Source: Candidatus Thorarchaeota archaeon
Lineage (GTDB): Archaea; Asgardarchaeota; Thorarchaeia; Thorarchaeales; Thorarchaeaceae
Assembly: GCA_016840825.1 (NCBI GenBank)
Contig: JAEORN010000102.1
Span: 1 to 22,313, forward strand
Direction: 5' to 3'
Length of the DNA: 22,313 nt
A model generated the notes under the pieces. That model saw only the letters and a list, made by a program, of their open reading frames with translations, was not told where the DNA came from and searched no databases. The position numbers and the translations under genes were made by a program. This document shows positions 7,205-14,816 of the stretch, one piece after another. Numbering within the stretch: position 1 is the stretch's first letter; each line of letters begins with the position of its first letter.

Positions 7205-9058
7205 ATGACCAAAGCGGAAGGATGTAACGAAGAACGTAAATGCAGTCCTACAAGTTACATGCTTGGAGGACTTAGGAAACACCCATTATCTATCACATTT
7301 GCTATATTCTTAACCGTAATATCAACACTACTTGTTACCATTCCTACTCTCATTGTAGGTTGGGCTGTTGATGAGTTGGAAACCTTTGGATTAAGTACGC
7401 AATTTGTGGTTTATGTGTGGACCATTGTCGGTCTTGCTTTAACATATATGGGATTGTACTTTGTTGTAGGATATGTATGGGCTGTGGTAACCCTACAGTG
7501 GGAACGAGATGCACGTCAGGATTTCTTTGAGGTTCTACAGGATTATAGTATGACATTCCATGACGAAGTGGATAGTAAGCGCCTCCTTTCAGTAGCGATG
7601 CAAGATATAAACTGGGTCCGAATGTCTCTTAATCCCGCGTTAAGAAATATCCTTGGAGCATTCACCTCTCTCGGGATTACTGTGGTTATCATTGGAGCTA
7701 TTGATCAAACTCCTGGATTATTGGTCTTCTTCATTATTCCATTTATTAATCTCAAAATCGGTGTCCTCACACTTATCCTCATTATTGGTATACCACTCTA
7801 CCTTGCCTTCGCCTATAGATACGCAAATGCTGTAGAACCAGTCCGAAGACAACGTTCCGAAGATATGGAAACTCTTACGTCAATCTCACAGGGTGTCTTT
7901 AGGGGGATTGAAGTTGTTCGCGCATTTGGTGCAGAAAAACGAGAAGAACAGAAATTCCATGATGCAAGTGTGCAGTATCAATATATGGTCGCCAAGGAAG
8001 GGAAGCTTGCCGCATTCTATATACCTGCATTGGTGTTAACTGCAATGACATCAATTGCATTCTTTTATGCTGGATTTTCAGCGTGGAATCTGGTAATATC
8101 TCGAGGAGTGATGATTCAGATTCTAGGACTCCTTCTCTCTTTGGAAGGCATGAATTTCTTTCTGCCCCGAATGTTATTGATGTTGAGAGGAGGATATGTT
8201 AACGCATCTCGTATAGTTGATATACTAACATGGAATGATCCTATGATTGAACCTACAAACGAACCCGAAGATATTGACTGGACCAGCGCAATTTCCTTCG
8301 ATCATGTGAGCTTTACATACAATAATAATGGTGCAGAAGGAAACCATTATGCACTAAAAGATTTCAACATTCGGATTCCAGGAGGTTCTCGCGTTGCCCT
8401 GATTGGTGGTCCTGGTGGAGGTAAATCGACTATTCTCAAGCTTCTTTTACGATTATATGATCCAACTGAAGGATCTGTGTACATTGGTGACGCAAATCTG
8501 AAAGATATTAGTACGAAGAGGGTACGTCATAACGTTGGTCTTGTTGAGCAAGATATTTTCCTTTTCAGAATGAGTGTCCACGACAATATTGCATTTGGAC
8601 GAACAGATGCAACTCGAGAACAAGTAGAAGAAGCGGCTCGAAGAGCGCAAGCGCATGAGTTCATTGTAGAGTTACCGAATGGCTATGACTCGATAATTGG
8701 TGAACGAGGGATGACCCTTAGCGGGGGTCAACGACAGCGTCTTGCTATCGCACGTGCTTTGATACAAGATCCCAAGATCCTGCTGTTAGACGACTCAGTA
8801 AGTGCTGTAGATGCACAAACTGAATTTCTCATGAGAAAAGCCCTTGAGGAAGTAATGTCTGGAAGAACCAGCATTACTGTTACTCAACGATTGAGGACCC
8901 TCATCGAATCTGATTTAGTAATCATCGTGGATAAGGGCAAACTCATTGCTGCTGGTGTACATGAGGATTTATTGAGAGAATCAGAACACTATCGACGAAT
9001 CTTTGAGCGATTACCTGGGGCAAGAGAGCTTCTGGCTCAAGTATCTGGAGGTGCATAG
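7205..9058 (+). CDS. ABC exporter half-transporter, subunit with degenerate ATP site
   Basis: 617 residues: an N-terminal type IV ABC exporter membrane domain (about 28-330, six helices) and a nucleotide-binding domain (about 362-600). Motifs are Walker A GGPGGGKST (401-409), Q-loop Gln449, signature LSGGQ (505-509) and Walker B ILLLDD (525-530). The catalytic Glu after Walker B is replaced by Asp530 and the switch His by Gln561. Its signature is intact. Heterodimeric exporters such as TM287/288 and TmrAB show exactly this asymmetry, so this is the degenerate-site partner of the next gene. The start ATG touches the PadR stop, with AGGA at 7191-7194 as ribosome site. The substrate is unknown; lipid or drug export is the usual family role. 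Confidence 0.93.
   Translation: MTKAEGCNEERKCSPTSYMLGGLRKHPLSITFAIFLTVISTLLVTIPTLIVGWAVDELETFGLSTQFVVYVWTIVGLALTYMGLYFVVGYVWAVVTLQWERDARQDFFEVLQDYSMTFHDEVDSKRLLSVAMQDINWVRMSLNPALRNILGAFTSLGITVVIIGAIDQTPGLLVFFIIPFINLKIGVLTLILIIGIPLYLAFAYRYANAVEPVRRQRSEDMETLTSISQGVFRGIEVVRAFGAEKREEQKFHDASVQYQYMVAKEGKLAAFYIPALVLTAMTSIAFFYAGFSAWNLVISRGVMIQILGLLLSLEGMNFFLPRMLLMLRGGYVNASRIVDILTWNDPMIEPTNEPEDIDWTSAISFDHVSFTYNNNGAEGNHYALKDFNIRIPGGSRVALIGGPGGGKSTILKLLLRLYDPTEGSVYIGDANLKDISTKRVRHNVGLVEQDIFLFRMSVHDNIAFGRTDATREQVEEAARRAQAHEFIVELPNGYDSIIGERGMTLSGGQRQRLAIARALIQDPKILLLDDSVSAVDAQTEFLMRKALEEVMSGRTSITVTQRLRTLIESDLVIIVDKGKLIAAGVHEDLLRESEHYRRIFERLPGARELLAQVSGGA
9047..9053 (+). promoter_or_regulatory. Strong Shine-Dalgarno site for the second ABC gene
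   Basis: GGAGGTG lies 7 bp before ATG 9061 and inside the last codons of the preceding gene. It fixes the start of the second subunit and shows that this organism uses Shine-Dalgarno initiation inside operons, although several first genes look leaderless. Confidence 0.7.
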
Positions 9059-9060
9059 TA

Positions 9061-11127
9061 ATGGGAATGAGAGGACATGGACCTAGAGGTATGATGGGGC
9101 AGAAGGAAACTCGTAGTCGACCAATAAGGGTGCTACTTTCGAGGATGTTTGGCTATTTAGGGAAATTCAAACGTATTGTTGCTATTGCAGCTACTTTGTC
9201 ACTAATAGCTACAATAGTATCTGTTTTCGATCCTCTTATCCTTCAATTCGGTATTGATGCTGTTTTGAATCCTTCAAGCACAATAAACACCATTTTGCTA
9301 CTTACAGGAATATACGTCTTATTGAAGGTCATCGCATGGATTCTGAATGGAGTAAACACTTGGATTCTTGCAGATGCACAAGCCGGATTCATTCAGAACG
9401 TCCAGGAAGATGTCTATAGCCATCTCGTGGAGGCTGACTTGTCCTATCACAAATCAGAGCAGAGCGGTAACGTGACTTCTCGAGTGACCTCCGATACCGT
9501 TTCGCTTGGAACAGGAATTCAAGTCATAATTGATTTTGCATCTCAGGTACTGATGCTTGTGTCTACTTTCTTCATTCTTTGGTTTGCATCGCCATTGATT
9601 GCGCTCACATCTCTGGTTGTCGTGCCTGGTGTTATACTGATTACAGCACTGTTTGGTACTGTCGGTCAACGGATAATGCTTGCCTCCCAGAGGGCGTATG
9701 GAAAAGTATCAGGACAGATTGCAGAGAACCTAAGTGGTATTCATATCGCGAAAGCTTTCAATCGAGAAGAAGAGCTAGCCGAGGAAATGTCGGATCTTAA
9801 TCAGCAGGCATATCACCATGGTTTCAGGTTCATGATACTAATGAGTGCAATGCAACCTTTGGTACAATCGATTGGACAACTTGGTGTTGCTGCTGTACTA
9901 TTCGTGGCAGGATCTCTTGCTGTTGGAACACTCCCTCTGCTAACACCCGGCCAAGTGTTTCTTGGTGTAATTCTTGTGGGTAGGTTCATGTGGCCTTTGC
10001 TAGGCCTTTCTATGATGTTTGCACAGGTGCAAGCTTCTCTTGCAGCTATGGACCGTATCTCTGATGTGCTAGAATCAAAGCGAGCAATCGATGATACCCC
10101 AGAAGCAGTCCCATTAGAATTGGAGAGTGATGGAATCACTTTCGATGATGTGACTTTCTCTTACATTAAGGATACACCAGTATTGAAGAACGTGAGCTTT
10201 GAGATTCTTCCTGGCGAACTTGTTGCTGTAGTAGGGCACACTGGCGCAGGTAAAACTACTCTTGCTGCATTAGTAAATAGATTCTATGATCCTGATTCAG
10301 GGCATATATTGATTGGATCGCAGGACTTGAAGGATGTAACCATCGAAACACTTCGCGACGCGATCTCGCTGATACCTCAAGAACCATACCTGTTCGATGG
10401 CACAGTCATTGAGAATATTAGATACGGGAAACCCGATGCCGCTGATGATGAAATCATCAACCTATGCAAGATAATTGGAGCAAATGAGTTCATCGAGGTT
10501 CTTGCTGATGGCTATGATACTCTTATCATTGAAAGTGGGAAAAATCTCAGTGCTGGACAACGACAGATGATTACAATCGCACGAACTATGCTTGCTGATC
10601 CAAAGATCCTAATTCTCGATGAGGCTACAAGCAGATTAGATGCATATAGTGAATCCTTAGTTCAGGATGCGCAAGCTCAATTATTCTCTGATCGAACAAC
10701 TATTGTCATAGCGCATAGACTCACTACCATTGCCAACGCTTCACGTGTATTCGTATTCGATCACGGAGAGCTCATTGAACAAGGAACTCATAGGCAACTC
10801 CTCGAGATGGATGGCACATTCAAGTCCCTCTATGAAACATACTATGCACATCAGGGTATTGAAGAAATAACTGCAGAGGCTGCTGAGCAAGCAAAATCTG
10901 AGGTCTCCAAATATGGTGAACCTGAGATGCCTGCCACTGGGCCAGGAATGGGTGGTGGTATGATGGGGATGATGGGAGGTATGGGACCAATGGGAGGGAT
11001 GATGGATCCCAAAGAAATGTTGGAGAAATTCAAGAAGATGTCTCCTGAACAGCAGAAGCAAATGCTAGATATGATGCCTCCTCAAATAAGAGAGAGAGTA
11101 GAGAAAGCATTAGAGTCCTCTGATTAG
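9061..11127 (+). CDS. ABC exporter half-transporter, catalytic subunit with Met/Gly-rich tail
   Basis: 688 residues. A Met/Gly-rich N-terminus (1-13) precedes the exporter membrane domain (about 37-325) and a nucleotide-binding domain (about 358-590) with all canonical residues: Walker A GHTGAGKTT (392-400), Gln440, signature variant LSAGQ (496-500), Walker B ILILDE with Glu521, and switch His552. Together with the preceding gene it should form one competent ATP site (this Walker A/B with the partner's LSGGQ) and one degenerate site. A C-terminal extension of about 85 residues beyond the usual end holds a Met/Gly run (628-648) and a helical MSPEQQKQM...MMPPQ segment. The gap to the first subunit is 2 bp. 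The tail's role is unknown; metal or protein binding are possibilities. Confidence 0.93.
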   Translation: MGMRGHGPRGMMGQKETRSRPIRVLLSRMFGYLGKFKRIVAIAATLSLIATIVSVFDPLILQFGIDAVLNPSSTINTILLLTGIYVLLKVIAWILNGVNTWILADAQAGFIQNVQEDVYSHLVEADLSYHKSEQSGNVTSRVTSDTVSLGTGIQVIIDFASQVLMLVSTFFILWFASPLIALTSLVVVPGVILITALFGTVGQRIMLASQRAYGKVSGQIAENLSGIHIAKAFNREEELAEEMSDLNQQAYHHGFRFMILMSAMQPLVQSIGQLGVAAVLFVAGSLAVGTLPLLTPGQVFLGVILVGRFMWPLLGLSMMFAQVQASLAAMDRISDVLESKRAIDDTPEAVPLELESDGITFDDVTFSYIKDTPVLKNVSFEILPGELVAVVGHTGAGKTTLAALVNRFYDPDSGHILIGSQDLKDVTIETLRDAISLIPQEPYLFDGTVIENIRYGKPDAADDEIINLCKIIGANEFIEVLADGYDTLIIESGKNLSAGQRQMITIARTMLADPKILILDEATSRLDAYSESLVQDAQAQLFSDRTTIVIAHRLTTIANASRVFVFDHGELIEQGTHRQLLEMDGTFKSLYETYYAHQGIEEITAEAAEQAKSEVSKYGEPEMPATGPGMGGGMMGMMGGMGPMGGMMDPKEMLEKFKKMSPEQQKQMLDMMPPQIRERVEKALESSD

Positions 11128-11921
11128 ATGGATTCTACTATGGATTCCCCTCTCCGCACAAATAACAGTGAGAGACCGATCAACCAATAGGCTAGTATAC
11201 CAAGCAATTGCGTTTCTGAGGTCGCAAAACTAGGATTCACAGAGCTCCAGATCAATGTTCTGACCAGAATAGATAGAGTTCCAAGAATTGAGAGCAAAAG
11301 TGGGAGCGCAAAATACCCCTTTCTATAATGCCAAAGTATGATTATTTGAGAAATTAGAATTACGGTCAATCCTATCTCCAATGGAATTGTGACAAATAGA
11401 TGACTGTATACTGAAGTGCTATTGAGAATAAGAAAGGATTGTATCACGATGTATGGCAGAGTCGAAAGGATCACAATCAAAGGTAGGATTAGTTTCTTGT
11501 CTGAGAATTCAAGGATATTATTTGCTGCATATAGATAAAACGCAGTTCCTTCGGCCCAAAGAAGTACACCTATCAATTGAACAAGTCCAACAGCAATCTG
11601 ATAGATGTCCGGGAGGTCTCTGACAGCCACTCCAATTACTTCAGCTACTGCAAAGAATAGTAATGCCATAGACAGGTTCGTATGAAGCATATGGAATCTA
11701 TCATCACTGAAGATAGCTTCTCTAGCGAACATAAACAATCCAAAGAAGGACATTAGAAATGCTGTAGTGATTGCTAATCCTGAAGACACTATAAAGAAGA
11801 ATGAATGATTTCCTGAAAAGAAACCGATTGCAGAGAAAACCAGAATGAGCAAGCCTACCAAGAGAAGTGGCAAAACCTGCTTGTTCTGATATAGATACAA
11901 TCGTCTTCCTCCTGGCTGCAA
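11124..11921 (-). CDS. Polytopic membrane protein with about eight helices, unknown function
   Basis: 265 residues, almost entirely hydrophobic, with about eight predicted transmembrane helices (near 15-33, 40-65, 80-98, 105-130, 143-163, 175-195, 203-222 and 235-255) and basic or polar loops. No known catalytic or transport motif is recognised. The start is TTG 11921, immediately downstream of an in-frame TAA; a second TTG seven codons later (11900) is an alternative and no ATG exists until residue 57. Its stop overlaps the stop of the convergent ABC gene by 3 bases (TTAG shared on both strands). It lies 58 bp downstream of the longin-like gene on the same strand and may be co-transcribed with it. 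Confidence 0.75.
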   Translation of the reverse strand: MQPGGRRLYLYQNKQVLPLLLVGLLILVFSAIGFFSGNHSFFFIVSSGLAITTAFLMSFFGLFMFAREAIFSDDRFHMLHTNLSMALLFFAVAEVIGVAVRDLPDIYQIAVGLVQLIGVLLWAEGTAFYLYAANNILEFSDKKLILPLIVILSTLPYIVIQSFLILNSTSVYSHLFVTIPLEIGLTVILISQIIILWHYRKGYFALPLLLSILGTLSILVRTLIWSSVNPSFATSETQLLGILAYWLIGLSLLFVRRGESIVESI

Positions 11922-11979
11922 TTACACAGAACTATCATAGATTTGTATGTTGTGCTGATATCCTTGGAACTACTTTTCT

Positions 11980-13173
11980 TTAGGCGGTCAATTGTTCCCA
12001 AGGAACATCATGCACTATTTTTGGATATACTCTTTCGAGGTCATATTTTGTCTTACGAATGATTGAGTTGATTGGACCTGCTCCAATTAATATGCTAACT
12101 CGTTTAGTTATGAACTGAATCAAAGCTCTGAATCCATCCATGAGAATATCTGGTAGAATCTTCCCTTTAATTGCTGCACTTGATAATGAGTTGCGAATTT
12201 CGACATCAACACCATCTTCAAGATCGATGAATGTTAACCAAGTATAATTCTCGCATAATGCCTTTCTCGATTCAAAGAAAATTTGACGTGTAATTCGGTT
12301 ACCAAGAAGTTGTGAGCAGCTCTCAAGGATTTCCTGTAACACAGTTGAGTGTTGAACTAATGTCGCTTGAGATTCTGAAACTCTTTCAACTGCATCTCGA
12401 TCTGCAAGGAATGCGATCTCTTCTAGGAATTTCCTGAGGTCTGTTGTTCTAACTCTTTCTGCAGCGATTACTAAAGGAGTTTCTCCATCAAGTTCATTTA
12501 ATGCTGCAGATGTCTCTGGAGAAACGCCATCAATTACTTCTCCAGTTCTTTCAAGTGATGTAGTCTGGTATATATCATGAGGACGGACAGGATTCGTCAG
12601 TACAATTGCTTTTTCCCATATCGCATTCGCCACGATATTCATAGCTACTTCCAATGGTGTTTCTAGAAATCTAGCCGCTTCTTTTACTGAAACAGCCTCT
12701 GGCAGCATCTGAAGGAATGAGATCACCTCAGGGTCTCTGACATACATATCCCAATTTAGCTTCTGTCGAATGATACTATCTGGTGTCACCTGATTTCTAA
12801 GAAGCTCTGATATAACATGCTTTTCGAATCTGCTATACACCGCCAAGTCCATCTCTACCCAACGTAATAGGTTGAATTGTTCTTCAAAGATCTCTATCAG
12901 GTTTCGAAGCTTTTCACGAAGCATCTCATCATCTTCAGTTGCGGTGAGAGCTCCAAGAGTCCATTCTCCAAATTCCACTAGTATCTTGTAATCTGTGCCT
13001 TCAAATGCTCTAGCTCTTGATGCAATTGATTGGTTCGCTTCATCGAAGAATGAAGTCATTGCACTGATGAACGAAGAGATGAGGTCTGGGTCAAAGATCG
13101 CCTCAACGAAATCTTTGTGGTACATACACACGCCTGTTTCGCGCTTGATGATGTACAAGCTCTTAACGTTCAT
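11980..13173 (-). CDS. Longin-like domain protein with winged-helix-like middle region
   Basis: 397 residues, soluble. The N-terminus (about 3-118) reads as a longin/roadblock-type fold: strand LYIIKRETGVCMY, then a DPDLISSFISAMTSFFDEA helix, strand YKILVEFGEW, and a long helix ending with FNLLRWVEMDL. Residues about 145-205 look like a winged helix (SVKEAARFL helix, AIWEKAIVLTNPVR wing). The rest (about 240-390) is mostly helical with a conserved-looking end. Longin-like and roadblock proteins are expanded in Asgard archaea and bind small GTPases in eukaryotes; a GTPase-linked or switch role here is inference. The start is ATG 13173 with GAGG 11 bp upstream. It diverges from the ZPR1 gene over 144 bp. 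Confidence 0.8.
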   Translation of the reverse strand: MNVKSLYIIKRETGVCMYHKDFVEAIFDPDLISSFISAMTSFFDEANQSIASRARAFEGTDYKILVEFGEWTLGALTATEDDEMLREKLRNLIEIFEEQFNLLRWVEMDLAVYSRFEKHVISELLRNQVTPDSIIRQKLNWDMYVRDPEVISFLQMLPEAVSVKEAARFLETPLEVAMNIVANAIWEKAIVLTNPVRPHDIYQTTSLERTGEVIDGVSPETSAALNELDGETPLVIAAERVRTTDLRKFLEEIAFLADRDAVERVSESQATLVQHSTVLQEILESCSQLLGNRITRQIFFESRKALCENYTWLTFIDLEDGVDVEIRNSLSSAAIKGKILPDILMDGFRALIQFITKRVSILIGAGPINSIIRKTKYDLERVYPKIVHDVPWEQLTA

Positions 13174-13217
13174 CTTAGATTTTCCTCAATCAGTCTCCAA
13201 AAGCCTAGCAACTCTCA

Positions 13218-13237
13218 TTCACATAGAGAAGTGTGAA
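13218..13237. promoter_or_regulatory. Inverted repeat in the longin/ZPR1 divergent promoter region
   Basis: TTCACA and TGTGAA flank an 8-base spacer. The 6-bp arms are perfect. It lies 45-64 bp upstream of the longin-like gene, where its promoter would be, and about 80 bp before the ZPR1 gene. It could be an operator, but arms this short can arise by chance. Confidence 0.3.
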
Positions 13238-13287
13238 GTAAGTTTTAATCTTATTAGGGATGTATTCACTGGTACCCTTTCACTAGT

Positions 13288-13296
13288 CCTATAAGG
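13288..13296 (+). promoter_or_regulatory. TATA box implying leaderless ZPR1 transcript
   Basis: CCTATAAGG is centred 26 bp before ATG 13318, which places the expected transcription start on or next to the start codon. No Shine-Dalgarno sequence precedes the ATG, consistent with a leaderless mRNA. Confidence 0.5.
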
Positions 13297-13317
13297 AATC
13301 AATGCCGACCTGAGAAT

Positions 13318-13926
13318 ATGACTCATGAAGAACTTGCACTTACATGCCCCGCATGCGGCTCCAAGAAGTTCATTGCGAATTCTATCCTTTACAATGTACC
13401 GTTCTTTCATGAACTCGCTATGTTCAGCATGAAATGCTCTGAATGCAATTTTGCCCACAATGATGTTTTCTCTGCTGAAGAACGACCGCCTATGAGATGG
13501 ACTATGAGAGTCAACGATCCATCTCTTCTGAATACAAGAGTCGTTCGATCTGGGTCGGGCACTATTCGATTTCCTGAATTTGGTATCGATATAGAACCTG
13601 GTCCTGCTGCTGAGTCATTTATCTCGAATATTGAGGGTGTACTTTATCGAACCCGTCCTGTCATCGAATCAGCAATACGGTTTGCTGAGAAGGAGTCAGA
13701 GAGAATTCGTGGTGGAGAAGTTCTTGAGATGTTGATCTCCGCAATTAAAGGCGAGATTGAGTTTACTATTATTATTGAGGATCCAATGGGAGTTAGTGGC
13801 ATTCTTCCAGAAGATATGCGACTTGTCAAGAGAGAGGAACTAAGTAAAGAAGAAGCATCACAGCTCCGAGGAGCTCCTACATGGTTGGATTCAGCACGAG
13901 AACAATATCAAGAGCGTAAGGGTTAA
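13318..13926 (+). CDS. ZPR1-related zinc finger protein (archaeal single-domain type)
   Basis: 202 residues with one ZPR1 unit. The N-terminal zinc finger has C10xxC13 and C40xxC43, spaced around NVPFFHELAMFSMKC, the typical ZPR1 finger. A beta-rich domain follows (about 58-160: RFPEFGIDIEPGP, then a helix, then FTIIIEDPMGVSGI), as in ZPR1 homology domains. Eukaryotic ZPR1 has two such units and acts as a chaperone for translation factor eEF1A; archaeal single-unit proteins are thought to be related, but their role is not established. Starts at ATG, probably leaderless; an ATG at 13302 is out because a TGA follows within three codons. The tRNA-Ala gene begins 31 bp downstream and may be read through from this promoter. 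Confidence 0.9.
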   Translation: MTHEELALTCPACGSKKFIANSILYNVPFFHELAMFSMKCSECNFAHNDVFSAEERPPMRWTMRVNDPSLLNTRVVRSGSGTIRFPEFGIDIEPGPAAESFISNIEGVLYRTRPVIESAIRFAEKESERIRGGEVLEMLISAIKGEIEFTIIIEDPMGVSGILPEDMRLVKREELSKEEASQLRGAPTWLDSAREQYQERKG

Positions 13927-13957
13927 AACGGCGTCAGTAGGTTCTCTCGGTACATCT

Positions 13958-14035
13958 GGGCCGGTAGATTAGCCTGGTAGCATCGTCTGGTTTGCATCCA
14001 GAAGGCCGTGGGTTCAAATCCCACCCGGTCCACCA
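13958..14035 (+). tRNA. tRNA-Ala, anticodon TGC, CCA encoded
   Basis: A complete cloverleaf with 75 bases plus encoded CCA (14033-14035). The acceptor arm pairs GGGCCGG with CCGGTCC and contains the G3:U70 wobble that defines alanine identity. The anticodon stem TCTGG/CCAGA encloses loop TTTGCAT with anticodon TGC at 13993-13995. The T arm is GTGGG-TTCAAAT-CCCAC and the discriminator is A. There is no intron. No own TATA box is evident in the 31 bp after the ZPR1 gene, so transcription may come from upstream. Confidence 0.97.
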
Positions 14036-14053
14036 CCTCATTCTTCCCGATTA

Positions 14054-14092
14054 CTCAGTATCCTATACTTGAGCATTAGTGAGATGCTTTTA
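14054..14092 (+). terminator. Putative terminator after tRNA-Ala
   Basis: CTCAGTAT (14054-14061) pairs with ATAC-T-TGAG (14065-14073) around a CCT loop, with one bulged T. A CTTTTAT tract follows at 14087-14093. The element lies between the tRNA and the convergent integrase-like gene that ends at 14097, so it could serve either strand. Confidence 0.35.
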
Positions 14093-14096
14093 TTCA

Positions 14097-14804
14097 TTAA
14101 TATTCGATGATTCTTTCAAGTGTCCTGGCAGTTTCAACTGCATTTCGTGCTTCCTTTGGCCATGGGGCAACTCCATCGAATTTCGTCTTTTCGATGAATG
14201 CGATCAGCATCTTTCTGAGCTCCACTGGATCCCAAGTTGCTAATTCATCTAATGTCGTTACTCCCGCATCATAATACAATCTGGCTCTGATTCCTTTCAG
14301 ACCTTGAATACGACCAAAATCCGATAGTTTCGTTATTTCTAGGATTACATCCTCAGACACGCCAATCCTTCTTGCGACCTCTTTTCGCATCTCTGAAGTC
14401 CTACACGCTCCATGAATATCTGCTATTGTACTCAGACCGATTTCCTCTAACTTCTCTACCACTGCGAGGTCTAATCCACGAAATTCCCTGATCTTCAAGT
14501 CTACTTTCGTTATCCTTTGTGTACGCAATTCAGAAGCCTTCTGTTTCAATCGTTTGTTTTCCTTAAATTCGAAAAAGAGTGTTAGCCCCCAAAGGATCGC
14601 ATTAGCTGAAGCCTCCTTTTCTTCCAACCAAAGTACAAATTCATCCAAATCATCTTCTGAAGATTCTTCGATTTTCTTGCCCCGCATATTCTCTCTTAGA
14701 AATTTCTCGAATTGAGTTGTGAACTGGATGCATCTGTCTATGGTGTTTTCTGATTTCCTTTTCTTCTTGAGATAGGTTCGTAATCCAGTTTCGTCCAATA
14801 TCAC
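14097..14804 (-). CDS. Integrase-type SAM-like domain joined to DUF4332 helix-hairpin-helix repeats
   Basis: 235 residues. Residues 1-85 resemble the N-terminal core-binding (SAM-like) domain of tyrosine recombinases: TYLKKKRKSENTIDRCIQF, then FEKFLRENM and a DDLDEFVLWLEE helix. The C-terminal tyrosine catalytic domain is absent. Instead, residues 107-205 carry two helix-hairpin-helix units of DUF4332 type (FRGLDLAVVEKLEEIGLSTIADI; IQGLKGIRARLYYDAGVTTLDELA). A non-catalytic DNA-binding role is inferred. The start is GTG 14804, 12 bp after the stop of the upstream surface-protein gene, so the two form an operon. The gene ends 61 bp from the tRNA-Ala 3' end on the opposite strand. A domesticated recombinase fragment is one alternative. 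Confidence 0.75.
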   Translation of the reverse strand: MILDETGLRTYLKKKRKSENTIDRCIQFTTQFEKFLRENMRGKKIEESSEDDLDEFVLWLEEKEASANAILWGLTLFFEFKENKRLKQKASELRTQRITKVDLKIREFRGLDLAVVEKLEEIGLSTIADIHGACRTSEMRKEVARRIGVSEDVILEITKLSDFGRIQGLKGIRARLYYDAGVTTLDELATWDPVELRKMLIAFIEKTKFDGVAPWPKEARNAVETARTLERIIEY

Positions 14805-14816
14805 ACTCTCTGTTTG

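Noticed and set aside
9061..9099. Met/Gly-rich N-terminus of the second ABC subunit as a signal or separate peptide
   Set aside because: It lacks a hydrophobic core, follows a strong ribosome site and is common in the second subunit of heterodimeric ABC exporters.
10741..11061. Minus-strand open frames of 106 and 60 codons, with a Pro/Ile- or His-rich composition
   Set aside because: They are the complement of the Met/Gly-rich tail of the ABC subunit, and the odd composition is explained by that low-complexity DNA.
13958..14035. A second copy of the tRNA-Ala 3' end as an attachment-site repeat
   Set aside because: I found no repeat of the T-arm and acceptor sequence elsewhere in the window, so no integrated element can be delimited here.
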